Origin: Armatimonadota bacterium
GTDB taxonomy: Bacteria; Armatimonadota; Fimbriimonadia; Fimbriimonadales; Fimbriimonadaceae
Assembly: GCA_016789105.1 (NCBI GenBank)
Contig: JAEURN010000008.1
Location: 434,001 to 498,000, forward strand
Reading direction: 5' to 3'
DNA length: 64,000 nucleotides
In this document: piece by piece, positions 1 through 9,641 of the stretch
Layout of the letters: each line of letters starts with the position of its first letter
Position numbering within the stretch: the stretch's first letter is position 1
Position numbers and translations under genes: made by a program
Notes under the pieces: model-generated
Databases searched by the model: none
Told to the model about the DNA's origin: nothing
Seen by the model: the letters and a program-made list of their open reading frames with translations, nothing else

Positions 1-565
1 CCAATGCGTTGGCGGCCGCAAGGCGCTTCTGGTAGTCCTTGTAGATCCCGGCAACTGTGCGCTCAAAGAAAGAGGAGGCCCGTTCCCCGTACTTGCCGGG
101 AGTCAGCAATTTTTCCTTGGCGCGGCTGATCTCGCTCAATACCCCCCGCGCTTGGACGGCTTTATCGTCGTACCCTTTGGCTTTGATCAAGTCTTTGACC
201 AGGCTCAGTTGCTCGGAATCGTCATACACCACAAAGTTCCGATCCAGCCCCACGGATTCGCCATCCATCCGCAGCATGCGGGCGCACAGGGCGTGGAAAG
301 TGCCCATCCAGATATCTTTTGCGGGCGGGCCGACCAAAGCCTCGATCCGCTCACGCATCTCCTTAGCCGCCTTGTTGGTGAAGGTCACGGCCAAAATCCG
401 GTAAGGGGGGCAGCCGTCGGCGATCAATTGGGCGATCCGCGTTGTGATCACCCGTGTTTTGCCCGATCCGGCACCGGCCACAATCATCAAGGGGCCGCCC
501 GCGTGCCGCACCGCTTCAAGCTGGCGGGGGTTGAGCGAGGCGAGGTCAGGCGAAATAGCAGACAT
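1..565 (-). CDS. UvrD/PcrA/Rep-type ATP-dependent DNA helicase, N-terminal part (cut by window edge)
   Basis: This is the first 188 codons of a superfamily 1A 3'-5' DNA helicase used in DNA repair or replication restart. The ATG is at 565 (minus) and the gene runs off the left edge. The translation starts MSAISPDLASLNPRQLEAV, containing the Q-motif (LNPRQLEAV), followed by Walker A (AGAGSGKT), the motif Ia region (TFTNKAAKEMRERI) and GTFHALCARMLR. These are the ordered N-terminal motifs of the UvrD/PcrA family. UvrD and PcrA cannot be told apart from this part alone. An AT-rich stretch lies about 9 bases upstream of the ATG, so the mRNA may have a very short leader. Confidence 0.93.
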   Translation of the reverse strand, partial: MSAISPDLASLNPRQLEAVRHAGGPLMIVAGAGSGKTRVITTRIAQLIADGCPPYRILAVTFTNKAAKEMRERIEALVGPPAKDIWMGTFHALCARMLRMDGESVGLDRNFVVYDDSEQLSLVKDLIKAKGYDDKAVQARGVLSEISRAKEKLLTPGKYGERASSFFERTVAGIYKDYQKRLAAANAL

Positions 566-737
566 GGGTCGCGTATAATTGTGGCTCAAAAACGTGGCGG
601 CCCGGGTAGAATTTTCCCCGTGCGACCCGGGTTTTTCCTCACGGGGCCTGTAACGTGCGGCGACTCCCTTGGCGTCAGAATATCCAGTTGAGCCGTGCGT
701 GCGCAGGTGTTGCACTAGCACCGGAGAATTGAAAGAC

Positions 738-2255
738 ATGAACCGTTTGATCACAGTGGCTTTGGCGACCCTTGCCGTGGGGAGCGCGTTTGCCCAAGGG
801 ACGTTTACGATCCGGCGCCCCGCCGACGGCTCCAAAGTCCGCGAAGTCGTCAAAGTCCGCATCCCCAAGAACAGCATCCAAGAAGGGGAGTACATCGGCA
901 TCCTCGTCAATGGCAAATTCCTTGAGGCCGTGGTGCCCGACCTTGAAGGCAACGATTACGTTTACAGCCTGGACACCAAGGCCCACAAACTGCCCGACGG
1001 CAAACTCACTATCGAAGCAGTTCTCTACTTTTACACCCAAGGGGCGCCCCAGGTTCGCAACCGGTCTAGCGTCACGGTGGTTCTCGACAACTCCGCCGGG
1101 ATCCAGGGCCAGAACCCCAACGGCTTTTTGATGCGCTACAAGTTCTATCCGGGCAAGGAGTATTCCTACCGCCGCACGGATGAATCGTCCGTCTCTGTTG
1201 TCAGCCAAGCGCAGGCGCAACTCGGTTCGCGCGCCGCAGAAATCGTGCTTGGCCAACGATCTGTGCGCTACCTGGTCGCCCACCAGAACAACTATGGCAA
1301 CGAAGGTCTGATCCGCCTGCAAGCCCTTCCGGAAAAGGGCAAAGATTACGCCTACCTCGTGACTGTCGGTAACCCGACCCCCACGAAGTTCATGGACTAT
1401 GAGATGCACCCCATCTTTATGCGGATCACCAACACCGGCCGCGAAGTCTTCACCTCGCTCCCCATCTACTTCCCGTGGGACGGCGATTCCACCGACGCCC
1501 GCACCGACTTGTTCGCGCTGTTCCCGCCGCCAGTCCTTCCGGCTGGCCGCAAGGAAGTCGGCGACAGCTGGGAAGCCGCCATCCCGTTCGGCAATATCGA
1601 CCTTGAAAACCGCGACAAAGTCGAACATATGGTCGAAAACTTGACCGGCCGGGCCACCCTCGAAGCCGTCGAGTGGGAGCAAGGGTATCCCTGCGCAAAA
1701 ATCCGGTCTGAACTTTCGCTCGGCGCCAACGACCTCAAAAACATCAAGAATATCGAAGGCGTGCAAGGCAGCGCCCAGTCGCTCAAAATTGAATCGGTGC
1801 AATGGTTCGCCCTCGACCGCGGCATCATGATCCGTGAAGAAACCCGGTTCACCTCGGAAGTCCTGGTGGAAGTCGGGGCAGGCGGCGGCGGTGCCGGAGC
1901 CCCTGGCGCGGCTGGCGGAGGCCGGCGCGGACCCCTCGGCGCCGGTGAATCCGGTGGTGGCGGCGGCAACCCGGGCGGGATCGCACCTCCGGGCGGAGAC
2001 AAGCGCATCGGCCCCGGCATCTTCCTCACCAACAACTACTTTGAAGCCATGTCCCAAGGTCCGCTCAACTTCATGTTGCAGGCCGGCCAAGAAAATGGCG
2101 GAGACAACGGCCGTGGCGACGGCGCCGGATTTGGGCCCGACGGCCCATCTGGCGGACAAGGGTTCGGCGGTCGCGGCAGCGGCAGCGCCGGCGGACCCCC
2201 GGTCAAGATGATCCTGCGGCAAACGTCGCGCTGGTCAACCGTCCTGGAACAATAA
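738..2255 (+). CDS. Secreted protein of unknown function with Gly-rich C-terminal region
   Basis: 505 aa, family not recognised. The ATG at 738 is chosen because it follows a GGAGAA ribosome site and opens a clean signal peptide (MNRLITVALATLAVGSAFAQ). Residues about 22-120 look like an Ig/Big-type beta domain (FTIRRPADGSKVREVVKVRIP). A central beta-rich domain follows, and from about residue 385 there is a low-complexity stretch rich in Gly, Pro and Ala. The mature protein should be periplasmic or outside the cell. It stands before tatC with a gap of 39 bases but need not share its transcript. The coding strand has strong codon bias, and the long open frames opposite it are shadows. Function unknown. 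Confidence 0.8.
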   Translation: MNRLITVALATLAVGSAFAQGTFTIRRPADGSKVREVVKVRIPKNSIQEGEYIGILVNGKFLEAVVPDLEGNDYVYSLDTKAHKLPDGKLTIEAVLYFYTQGAPQVRNRSSVTVVLDNSAGIQGQNPNGFLMRYKFYPGKEYSYRRTDESSVSVVSQAQAQLGSRAAEIVLGQRSVRYLVAHQNNYGNEGLIRLQALPEKGKDYAYLVTVGNPTPTKFMDYEMHPIFMRITNTGREVFTSLPIYFPWDGDSTDARTDLFALFPPPVLPAGRKEVGDSWEAAIPFGNIDLENRDKVEHMVENLTGRATLEAVEWEQGYPCAKIRSELSLGANDLKNIKNIEGVQGSAQSLKIESVQWFALDRGIMIREETRFTSEVLVEVGAGGGGAGAPGAAGGGRRGPLGAGESGGGGGNPGGIAPPGGDKRIGPGIFLTNNYFEAMSQGPLNFMLQAGQENGGDNGRGDGAGFGPDGPSGGQGFGGRGSGSAGGPPVKMILRQTSRWSTVLEQ

Positions 2256-2294
2256 GGCCCCGGAGCCCCAGCGCAATCGCCAATAATACAGGGC

Positions 2295-3107
2295 ATGGCG
2301 CAACGGCTCGACCAACAAGATGGACGAAGCTCTCCGGAACAACCCGAAGAGCTTCGCCTCACGTTAGGTGAGCACCTCGAAGAGTTGCGGGTTCGGCTTA
2401 TCCGCATTTTGGTGATCGTCTGCATCGGCATGACCGCCGGGTGGTTCCTCACCCCGCCGGTGTTCGACAACATCAACGCGATGGTCAAGGACTCGCTCCC
2501 CAAAGATTTCCCCTACAAAGTCGTCTGGAGCGGGTTGAGCGATCCATTCATGTTCCACCTCAAAATGGCATTCGTCATCGGCGCCATCCTCACAATCCCG
2601 CTTTCCGTGATGCAGCTCTGGGGGTTTGTCAAGCCCGGGTTGCGACCCCATGAACGAAAACCCCTGCAAACGGTTGTCCCATTTTCCGTCGGGTTGTTCA
2701 TCATGGGTTCGGTCCTCGGATATGTGATCCTGCCAATGGCCTTTGGCTGGTTCGCCTCAATGGCCACCGATTTCAAAGACCCGGTTATCTACCAAAACCC
2801 GGTGGATATCGTTATGTTCAGCGTGAAAATGGTCCTCGCTTTCGGCATCGGATTCCAACTGCCGCTAATCGTCTTCTTCCTCACACGGCTGGGCATCATC
2901 AGTCCGGAAGCGATCACCCGGTATTGGCGCCAGGCTGCCGTCGGCGTGATGACGGCTGCCGCCATCATCACCCCCGGCGGCGACATTTTTTCGATGCTCC
3001 TCATGGGGATCCCGCTGGTCGTTTTGACCTTTGGCAGCATCGCCGCCGCCCGGCTGACCATGCGGTCTCAAGATGGGGCCAACGACGTGCTCAACGCGTT
3101 GGACTGA
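2295..3107 (+). CDS. tatC: Sec-independent (twin-arginine) protein translocase subunit TatC
   Basis: 270 aa polytopic inner-membrane protein that recognises twin-arginine signal peptides and exports folded proteins. The N-terminus has the conserved LTLGEHLEELRVRL segment, followed by about six membrane spans and the typical PLSVMQLWGFVKPGL and GFQLPLIVFFLTRLGI segments. An obvious client in this window is the ActB subunit of complex III at 57874, which carries an RR signal. No tatA/tatB is visible here. A -10-like AATAAT ends 7 bases before the ATG, which suggests a leaderless transcript. The stop overlaps the next start (TGATG). Confidence 0.96.
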   Translation: MAQRLDQQDGRSSPEQPEELRLTLGEHLEELRVRLIRILVIVCIGMTAGWFLTPPVFDNINAMVKDSLPKDFPYKVVWSGLSDPFMFHLKMAFVIGAILTIPLSVMQLWGFVKPGLRPHERKPLQTVVPFSVGLFIMGSVLGYVILPMAFGWFASMATDFKDPVIYQNPVDIVMFSVKMVLAFGIGFQLPLIVFFLTRLGIISPEAITRYWRQAAVGVMTAAAIITPGGDIFSMLLMGIPLVVLTFGSIAAARLTMRSQDGANDVLNALD

Positions 3108-5356
3108 TGGTGGAACCCCGGCGCATCGGGGAACTTCTTGGCGGCAGGCCGGTTCATGCTGCGATCATCCCAGCCCAAGATGGCCGTTGCGAGAAGATCC
3201 CCGATTGCGTGCCTTTCGTCATCCAGGATTGGTTGGCGGCGCAGGGCATCACAAGCCTCTATTCTCACCAAGCCGAATCCGCCCGGCTTGCCGCCCAAGG
3301 GCGCGATTTGATGGTGGTCACGGGAACGGGGAGCGGAAAGTCGCTGTGCTACACCCTCCCAGCCCTAAAGGCATGCCTGGAAGAACCTGCCGCCCGGTGC
3401 CTTTTCTTATTCCCGACAAAAGCCTTGGCCCAAGACCAACTGGGCAAACTTCAAAAGCTCATCCCCGGCGACCATGTGCTTGCCGCCACCTATGATGGCG
3501 ACACCGAACGGGCGCACCGGTCGGCAATCCGCCGGCAGGCCAACATTGTGTTGAGCAACCCGGACATGGTCCATTTGGCCATGCTCCCCGGGCATGAAAA
3601 CTGGCTTCGGTTCCTCAAGAACCTCCGGTTGGTCGTCATCGACGAAGCCCATGTTTACCGCGGAGCTTTTGGCGGTCATATGGGCTGGATATTGCGGAGG
3701 TTGCTCAGACTCTGTGCCTGGCACGGCAACCGCCCGCAACTCATCGCCTGTTCCGCGACGGTTGCCAACCCGACAGAACACTTTTCGACCCTCACCGGGA
3801 GAGAACCGCACCTTGTTGCCGGAGATGGGGCCCCGCAAGGCGAAAGGCAAATCGTCGTCGTGGAAGCCCCGGGCGATGAGGCCGCCGAGATCAAAAGCCC
3901 AACCGTCGAGTGCGCGGGAATCCTCGCCGAGGCCGTGACCAACGGCGTCAAGACCATGGTCTTTTGCCGGAGCCGGAACGGAGTCGAGCTGTTGTTGCGG
4001 GCGGCCAGGCAAGAACTCGGCAATGTCGGCGGCGACCCGGCGTGGATTGATGCCTACCGAGGCGGGTACACGCCGGACGAACGCAGGGAGATCGAGCGCC
4101 GGTTGTTCGGCGGTTCCCTGCGCGGTGTGGCGGCAACCAATGCGATGGAACTCGGAGTCGACATCGGGGGATTGGATCTTGTTGTGATGAACGGGTACCC
4201 GGGCAGCCGGTCGAGTTTTTGGCAACAGTCCGGACGGGCCGGGCGGGCGGGGAGATCCGGCATGGCGTTGATGCTTGCCCATGCGGATCCCATGGAGCAG
4301 TACCTGGCTCGGCGGATCAACCTCCTCGTTGGCGAACCTGAACCCTGCGTCGCCAGTGTCGGGAACCCCCTTATCGCGGCCCGGCAACTCAAGTGCGCCG
4401 CCGCCGAGCGCCCCCTGACTTGGTCAGAAATCGACTCTTATGGAGCCCGGCCGGCGGCCCAAGACCTCATCGATAGCGGGGAACTGGCAGAATCGGCGGG
4501 CATGCTCTTCTACCCGGCGTTCACCCCGCCCTCGCGCGAGTTCTCCATCCGCAGCGCGGATTTGGATTCGGTACCGCTATTTGCCGCCGGGGTTTCCCTC
4601 GGGGACATGGAAGAGTGGCGGGCGATGCAGTTTGCCCACACCGGGGCGGTGCACCTGCACCGGGGCGAATCCTACATCGTCACGGGCCGGAGCGGAGACG
4701 GCAAAGCCATCCAGTGCGACCAGTTCGACGGCGATTACCACACCCAGCCCATTGTCCAAAGCCTGATTGAACCTCGCGCGGAACTCGAGGCCGAATCCCG
4801 CAACGGGCTCAAACTCTCCCTGCAAGCGGTGAGCGCCACGACCCTCGTCACCGGCTACCGGATGATCAGTTCCCGAGGAAGTGAAATTTTGGCCGAGGTG
4901 CCGCTTGACCCGGCTAGTCGAACGATGGACACGGTCGCCATGCGGATTTCGTTCGAACTCGGCGCAGATTTTGGCATCGGGCCGAGCCCAGAAGCCGCGG
5001 CTCCTGGGATCCATGCCTTGGAGCACGTTTTGGCGGCTGTAGCCCCCCTAATCGCCGGTTGCGACCGGCGGGACATCGGCTCAAGCTGGTTTGTCGCCGC
5101 TCCCGACACTTTGTCCCCAACGGTTTATCTGTATGATCTTGCGCCGGGTGGGTTGGGCTTTTCCGAACAACTGTTCCGACAGAGAGTCGGTCTCGTCATG
5201 CAGGCGGCGCAGCTCTTGAGCTTGTGCGGATGCCGCGATGGGTGCCCACTTTGCACCCTGTCTCCCCATTGCGAAAGCCGCAACGAATGTTTGAGCAAAC
5301 CGATGGTCGCCGGACTGCTCCGCACAATTGCCAGCCGCCTGGGCCACACGGGTTGA
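3107..5356 (+). CDS. DEAD/DEAH-box helicase with C-terminal Cys-rich DUF1998-type domain (MrfA/YprA-like)
   Basis: 749 aa superfamily 2 helicase. The ATG at 3107 overlaps the tatC stop. Visible motifs are Walker A (TGTGSGKS), DEAH (VVIDEAHVYRGAFGGHMG), motif III (SATVANP), a helicase C domain with ELGVDIGGLD and the motif VI region QQSGRAGRAGRSG. The C-terminus has a Cys cluster (CGCRDGCPLCTLSPHC) typical of the DUF1998 Zn-binding domain of the MrfA family, a 3'-5' helicase needed for mitomycin C damage repair in Bacillus subtilis. The partner exonuclease MrfB is not adjacent. Repair of DNA crosslinks or bulky lesions is an inference from the family. Confidence 0.88.
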   Translation: MVEPRRIGELLGGRPVHAAIIPAQDGRCEKIPDCVPFVIQDWLAAQGITSLYSHQAESARLAAQGRDLMVVTGTGSGKSLCYTLPALKACLEEPAARCLFLFPTKALAQDQLGKLQKLIPGDHVLAATYDGDTERAHRSAIRRQANIVLSNPDMVHLAMLPGHENWLRFLKNLRLVVIDEAHVYRGAFGGHMGWILRRLLRLCAWHGNRPQLIACSATVANPTEHFSTLTGREPHLVAGDGAPQGERQIVVVEAPGDEAAEIKSPTVECAGILAEAVTNGVKTMVFCRSRNGVELLLRAARQELGNVGGDPAWIDAYRGGYTPDERREIERRLFGGSLRGVAATNAMELGVDIGGLDLVVMNGYPGSRSSFWQQSGRAGRAGRSGMALMLAHADPMEQYLARRINLLVGEPEPCVASVGNPLIAARQLKCAAAERPLTWSEIDSYGARPAAQDLIDSGELAESAGMLFYPAFTPPSREFSIRSADLDSVPLFAAGVSLGDMEEWRAMQFAHTGAVHLHRGESYIVTGRSGDGKAIQCDQFDGDYHTQPIVQSLIEPRAELEAESRNGLKLSLQAVSATTLVTGYRMISSRGSEILAEVPLDPASRTMDTVAMRISFELGADFGIGPSPEAAAPGIHALEHVLAAVAPLIAGCDRRDIGSSWFVAAPDTLSPTVYLYDLAPGGLGFSEQLFRQRVGLVMQAAQLLSLCGCRDGCPLCTLSPHCESRNECLSKPMVAGLLRTIASRLGHTG

Positions 5357-5377
5357 ATCGGTATCCTGACCATTGCC

Positions 5378-6406
5378 ATGCTGATCTTGATGAAGGTGGG
5401 GGCAAGCGATGCCCAGATCGACCAGGTTTGCTCCATCATCCGGAACCGGGGGATCGAGCCGCTGGTTCTGCCCGGCGAACCCCGGCGGGCGGTTGGCATC
5501 CCGGCCAGCCTGAGCCACGACCAGCGGATCGACCTGGAAGCGGTCCTTGGCCGGTTGGAGTTCGTCAGTAAGGTCACACAAACCTCCAGCCCATTCAAAC
5601 TCGCTGGCCTGGAGTTCCAGCCAGAACGGACGGCGGTTTCGGCAGGCGGGGCCCGATTTGGCCCAGGGGCGTTCACCTTGATCGGAGGGCCTTGCAGTGT
5701 TGAGAGCTACGAGCAATTCCGCAAAGCCGCCGATATCGTCAAGGCCGCCGGCGCAAAAATGCTCCGGGGAGGGGCCTTCAAGCCACGTACATCTCCCTAT
5801 TCTTTCCAAGGATTGCAAGAAGAAGGCCTCCAAATCATGAAGCAGGTTTCCGGCGAGACCGGATTGGCGACGATCACCGAAGTTATGTCGGCCGAGAAGG
5901 TCGAAGTTGTTGCCGAACATTGCGATATGTTGCAGATTGGCGCAAGGAGCATGCAGAATTTCCCGCTACTCATCGAAGCTGGCAAAAGCGGGAAGCCGGT
6001 TTTCCTGAAGCGTGGCCCCTCGGCAACGATTGACGAATTCCTCCTGGCAAGCGAATACATTCTCAACCAAGGCAACCAGCAGGTCGTCTTGTGCGAGAGG
6101 GGTGTGCTTGCTCTGGACAAGACATATGTGCGCAACACCTTGGACCTTAATGCCGTCCCGGTCCTCAAAAGCCTGACTCACTTGCCCGTCGTGGTCGACC
6201 CCAGCCATGGGACAGGGGTTGCCAGCCTGGTTGGCCCCATGGCAAAAGCCGCCCTTGTTTCCGGCGCAGATGGGGTGATGGTCGAAATGCATCCAGACCC
6301 CGAGGAGGCACTCAGCGACGGCTCTCAAGCCCTGGATGGCGACCAGTTCACAAGCCTGGCCCGAGAACTCAAGGGTTTGGCCGAATATTGTGGCCTGGCG
6401 TTCTAA
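5378..6406 (+). CDS. aroF: 3-deoxy-7-phosphoheptulonate (DAHP) synthase
   Basis: 342 aa, type I-beta DAHP synthase. It condenses phosphoenolpyruvate and erythrose 4-phosphate, the first step of the shikimate pathway. Residues 1-70 form the ferredoxin-like N-terminal domain that gives feedback control in Thermotoga-type enzymes. The TIM barrel follows, with IGGPCSVES, GAFKPRTSPYSFQG, LKRGPSATIDEF and the VVDPSHGTG motif. The ATG at 5378 is preceded by TATCCT 10 bases upstream; a second in-frame ATG lies 12 bases downstream. The end overlaps the convergent gene by four bases. Chorismate made here would also feed MqnA (51753-52550). Confidence 0.95.
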   Translation: MLILMKVGASDAQIDQVCSIIRNRGIEPLVLPGEPRRAVGIPASLSHDQRIDLEAVLGRLEFVSKVTQTSSPFKLAGLEFQPERTAVSAGGARFGPGAFTLIGGPCSVESYEQFRKAADIVKAAGAKMLRGGAFKPRTSPYSFQGLQEEGLQIMKQVSGETGLATITEVMSAEKVEVVAEHCDMLQIGARSMQNFPLLIEAGKSGKPVFLKRGPSATIDEFLLASEYILNQGNQQVVLCERGVLALDKTYVRNTLDLNAVPVLKSLTHLPVVVDPSHGTGVASLVGPMAKAALVSGADGVMVEMHPDPEEALSDGSQALDGDQFTSLARELKGLAEYCGLAF

Positions 6407-7749
6407 TCCTGGCCAATAGACCGGAGGGTTGCCGTCTTCGGGCGATCCTTCCAAACAACAGAGCCATCGGCGCGAACCGTCGCGCTCCCAAAGGGGGTGT
6501 CTACCACCCCGAGCGTGGTGTTGGATGGATCGGAGATCTTGCTCAAATCGTCGCCATTGAGCAGGTAAACGAATCCGTTGGCCAACTCCCGATTTTTCAT
6601 ATAAGGGTCGATTCGGCTTTGCCAATCGTCCACCGGCGGCAACAGATCATCGTAATCAGACCCGTAGATCATCATGGCGGTCGCAACCTGTTTGGCTCGC
6701 CTCATGGCTTGGTTCCGGACGTTGTCCCGGAACAGGGCTTCGAATTCGGCATCGGTCAGCGCCTTGAGCGGGATGAGGTTCAAACCGCTGCGATCCACGG
6801 AGTAGGCGAACCGGCCATCGTTGGTGCAGCCAGCCCAAAACGCCTCGGCCGGGATCCGGACAGGGATGTTGGCTGGCCGCCCTTCGGTCTTTGAAAACTG
6901 CTGGCCATCCCACCCTTCGCCGATTATCACGTTGCCTTTGTCCACCCAAACGTTGTAGGGCGGATATTTTTGAACCTCATGCATGGGGTGGACAACCGGA
7001 CCCAAACGGCCGGAAGCGACGTCGAATTCTTGAATCGCCCGGATGTCGTCAATTTCCCGGTCGTATGCCACGGAATAAATGTGCTGGCCATCGCTGTAAA
7101 AGCTTGCACCGTTGGCATCGAGCTGCACCGTCTTCCACGTTCGCCCGGCAATCGAATAGATTGAAAGTCGGGTTGTTCCCCCTTTGCCGCCGATCGGCTC
7201 AAAAAACACAACGGCATCTTGCCCCGCAACCAGGAGCGGCAAAATGTTTTTTGCCGGCGCATCGGCCATCCGGATATCGACCAGCCTCTTGCTTTCCGGC
7301 TCATAGAGGATCGCAAAGGCGTCCTCATTTTTGTATCCGGAGAGATATAACTCTTTCGACCCCGTCAACCAGTGGAGATCAGAAATGACGAAGTTGTCCG
7401 AGTCGGGTAAGCCTGCCAACCTCACCGTCTCGCCGGAGGCAAGGTTCAAAAGGTAAAGGGCCTTTTGGGGGCCAACATTGAAGGTGTATCCGCGATAGGG
7501 CGACGGGTCGGGGATCGATTGGTTGCCATCCTGGTCGCCGATAAAGGCCAGGTACTGCGAGTCGTCCCGGACTTCCACCGGGCTCACCGATCCAAAAAAC
7601 ACCTGGCGAGGCGGCAGCACATAAACCGCTTTGCCACCGGAAACGAACAAGTTGGGCACGGGATATTGCAGCAGCAAATCAGTTGGGACTTGGCCTAGGG
7701 CCAACACCCCGGCCGCCAAACAGCACATCAAAGCCTGGATCCTCATCAT
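6403..7749 (-). CDS. Secreted beta-propeller-like protein with a pseudopilin-type C-terminal segment
   Basis: 448 aa with a signal peptide (MMRIQALMCCLAAGVLALGQ). The start is at 7749 or 7746; GAGAGG lies just upstream. The first 330 or so residues are repeats of hydrophobic and aromatic strands resembling TolB/WD40-like propeller blades (for example GFVYLL, YLLNLASGETVRLAG, KELYLSGYKNE). The last 115 residues contain RRAKQVATAMMIYGSDYDD, very like the helix that follows the prepilin cleavage site in H-X9-DG (DUF1559-type) pseudopilins, and end in GSATVRADGSVVW, matching the tail of that domain. No prepilin leader precedes this segment, so it appears to be a fusion. Function unknown. Confidence 0.72.
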   Translation of the reverse strand: MMRIQALMCCLAAGVLALGQVPTDLLLQYPVPNLFVSGGKAVYVLPPRQVFFGSVSPVEVRDDSQYLAFIGDQDGNQSIPDPSPYRGYTFNVGPQKALYLLNLASGETVRLAGLPDSDNFVISDLHWLTGSKELYLSGYKNEDAFAILYEPESKRLVDIRMADAPAKNILPLLVAGQDAVVFFEPIGGKGGTTRLSIYSIAGRTWKTVQLDANGASFYSDGQHIYSVAYDREIDDIRAIQEFDVASGRLGPVVHPMHEVQKYPPYNVWVDKGNVIIGEGWDGQQFSKTEGRPANIPVRIPAEAFWAGCTNDGRFAYSVDRSGLNLIPLKALTDAEFEALFRDNVRNQAMRRAKQVATAMMIYGSDYDDLLPPVDDWQSRIDPYMKNRELANGFVYLLNGDDLSKISDPSNTTLGVVDTPFGSATVRADGSVVWKDRPKTATLRSIGQD

Positions 7750-7797
7750 TCGACCTCTCGGGTAGTACCGGACTTGTGTCCTTGACCGTCTAACCCC

Positions 7798-8463
7798 ATG
7801 AGTATGACGGTGTTCAGCCTTGCTTTCTTCGCCGCTTTGAGATTGGCCCCGACAGAGGATTACTCCCTCAAATGGGAACCAAAGGCGGGTGACGCCACAT
7901 CCTTTTCGATGGTTTTCAAAAGCTTGGACAAAGCCAATCCGCTGGAAATCGAATCTGTTTTGGTTCAAACCGTCATGAAAGTCGACGCCGATGGATATGA
8001 GGCGGAGACCGTGGGCAAAGGATCGCTTGTCCGCATGGGCGGGGAAGAGATCAAAGACACCCGAACCACCAAGACGATGGTGGAATTCAACGAACGTGGC
8101 GCCGTGAAGGAGTTCTTGCGGAAGCCCAATGGACCCGAAGGCGATATTTGGCTTTTCGCCGTCTTGCGGACGTTCATCTCTCCCGAATCACCCGTCCCCA
8201 TTGGCGGGGGCTGGCAATATGCTTACAAACCCGAAGGAGGGTTCGAAGGGGCCCGCATCAGCTACAAACTGACGTCGGTTGCCGACGGCGTGGCCACCGT
8301 CGCCTTCACGATTGGGTCCGATGATCGCTCGCACACTGAAATCGGCAAAGGCGAGTGGAAAATCGATGCCCAGTCAGGCCGATGGAAGTCGCTGAAGGCC
8401 CACGTCAAGGGCTTGTTTGGCAGTGGGGAAGCGGGTGCGGAGCTTGTCCTGACCAGGAATTAA
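7798..8463 (+). CDS. Small secreted protein of unknown function
   Basis: 221 aa with a short hydrophobic N-terminus (MSMTVFSLAFFAALRLAP), probably a signal peptide. The rest alternates polar and hydrophobic residues, as in a periplasmic beta-sandwich (SLKWEPKAGDATSFSMVF, GARISYKLTSVADGVATVAF). No catalytic motif or known family is recognised. It is divergent from the propeller protein (48-base gap) and converges on coaBC with a four-base overlap of the stop codons. Confidence 0.7.
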   Translation: MSMTVFSLAFFAALRLAPTEDYSLKWEPKAGDATSFSMVFKSLDKANPLEIESVLVQTVMKVDADGYEAETVGKGSLVRMGGEEIKDTRTTKTMVEFNERGAVKEFLRKPNGPEGDIWLFAVLRTFISPESPVPIGGGWQYAYKPEGGFEGARISYKLTSVADGVATVAFTIGSDDRSHTEIGKGEWKIDAQSGRWKSLKAHVKGLFGSGEAGAELVLTRN

Positions 8464-9641
8464 AGCTTTTCCGCGAGCTGTTCCAACATCCAAAGGGCGC
8501 AGGCCAGTTTCGAACGCCTCCCCGATTTTGCGACCGCGCCGCCGGCAAAGTAGAGGGTGAGTTCGTTTTCGTCCGACCCAAACCCGATTTCAGGGTTGGA
8601 GATGTCGTTGACGGCCATGGCAGCGACCCCTTTCCGCTTGAGTTTGTCGGCAATGTATTCTGGGTCGATCCCCGGTTCGGCGGCAAAGGCAATGACTGTC
8701 TTGTCCAAGTTTTCCGATGCCAAGGTGGCGATGATGTCCGGGTTTGGCGTCAATGTGAGCACCAAGTCGTCTTCTGTCCGCCGGATTTTCGTCTGAGCCG
8801 CCCCCGCCACCCTATAATCGGCAACCGCCGCTAAGCCGATGACCCAGTCGGCCGATGCCACGTGACGGCGGCATGCCTCCAGCATTTCTTTGGCTGTCTG
8901 CACGGGCACGACGGTGACATCTCGGGGGGCGATTGCCTGGCTTGGCCCGGCGACCATGGTGACCTCCGCCCCCATCAGCTTTGCGGCGCGGGCCATGGCT
9001 ACCCCCATTTTCCCACTCGACCGATTGGTGAGGTATCGAACCGAATCGACCGGTTCCTGAGTCGGTCCGCTCGTCAAGAGCAAGGTTTTGCCAGCAAGGA
9101 GTTTGCTCCGGCACAAAACAGTGCCCACGAATTCGACAATTTCGCGGTTGGCGGCCAGTTTCCCTTGCCCGTTCTCTCCACAGGCGACGTCGCCTTCTTG
9201 CGGCTCGATGAACAGAACGCCTCGGGAGGTGAGCTTGGCGAGGCTGGATTGCGTCTCAGGATGCTGGTACATGGCCGGGTTCATGGCCGGTGCGGCCACA
9301 ATCGGACAGGTGGAAGCCAGCAGCAAAGTGGTCAGCATGTCGTCGCCAATCCCGTTGGCGACCTTGTTGAGGGTGTTGGCGGTGGCGGGCGCGATCAAAA
9401 CCAGGTCGGCTTTGCGGGCCCAATCGATGTGGGCCATGCGGCCCCTTTCCGGCTCTTCGAATGTATCGGCCAGGCACGGTTGGCCGGTTAGGGCCTCGAA
9501 CTGGGCCGCCGTGACAAAGTTCTGGGCGGCATCGGTGAGGCAGACCCGAACCGTGCACCCGGCGCGCATCAGGTCGCGAGCCAAATCGCATGCGCGGTAG
9601 GCGGCCACCGAACCGCAAACTCCTAAGACGACATCCGGCAT
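8460..9641 (-). CDS. coaBC: Bifunctional phosphopantothenoylcysteine decarboxylase / phosphopantothenate-cysteine ligase
   Basis: 393 aa coenzyme A biosynthesis enzyme. The N-terminal CoaC half (FMN flavoprotein, about residues 1-175) has LGVCGSVAAY, IAPATANT and APAMNPAMYQHP. The C-terminal CoaB half has LTSGPTQEPVDSVRYLTNRS and SSGKMGVAMARAA, the usual CTP/phosphopantothenate-binding segment. It is last in the minus-strand run behind gmk and glmR and overlaps gmk by 19 bases, so the two are probably co-translated. Confidence 0.96.
   Translation of the reverse strand: MPDVVLGVCGSVAAYRACDLARDLMRAGCTVRVCLTDAAQNFVTAAQFEALTGQPCLADTFEEPERGRMAHIDWARKADLVLIAPATANTLNKVANGIGDDMLTTLLLASTCPIVAAPAMNPAMYQHPETQSSLAKLTSRGVLFIEPQEGDVACGENGQGKLAANREIVEFVGTVLCRSKLLAGKTLLLTSGPTQEPVDSVRYLTNRSSGKMGVAMARAAKLMGAEVTMVAGPSQAIAPRDVTVVPVQTAKEMLEACRRHVASADWVIGLAAVADYRVAGAAQTKIRRTEDDLVLTLTPNPDIIATLASENLDKTVIAFAAEPGIDPEYIADKLKRKGVAAMAVNDISNPEIGFGSDENELTLYFAGGAVAKSGRRSKLACALWMLEQLAEKL

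Noticed and set aside
675-2222. Long open frame on the minus strand opposite the secreted Gly-rich protein
   Set aside because: It is a shadow caused by GC-rich codon bias; its translation has no domain pattern, while the plus-strand gene has a signal peptide and ribosome site.
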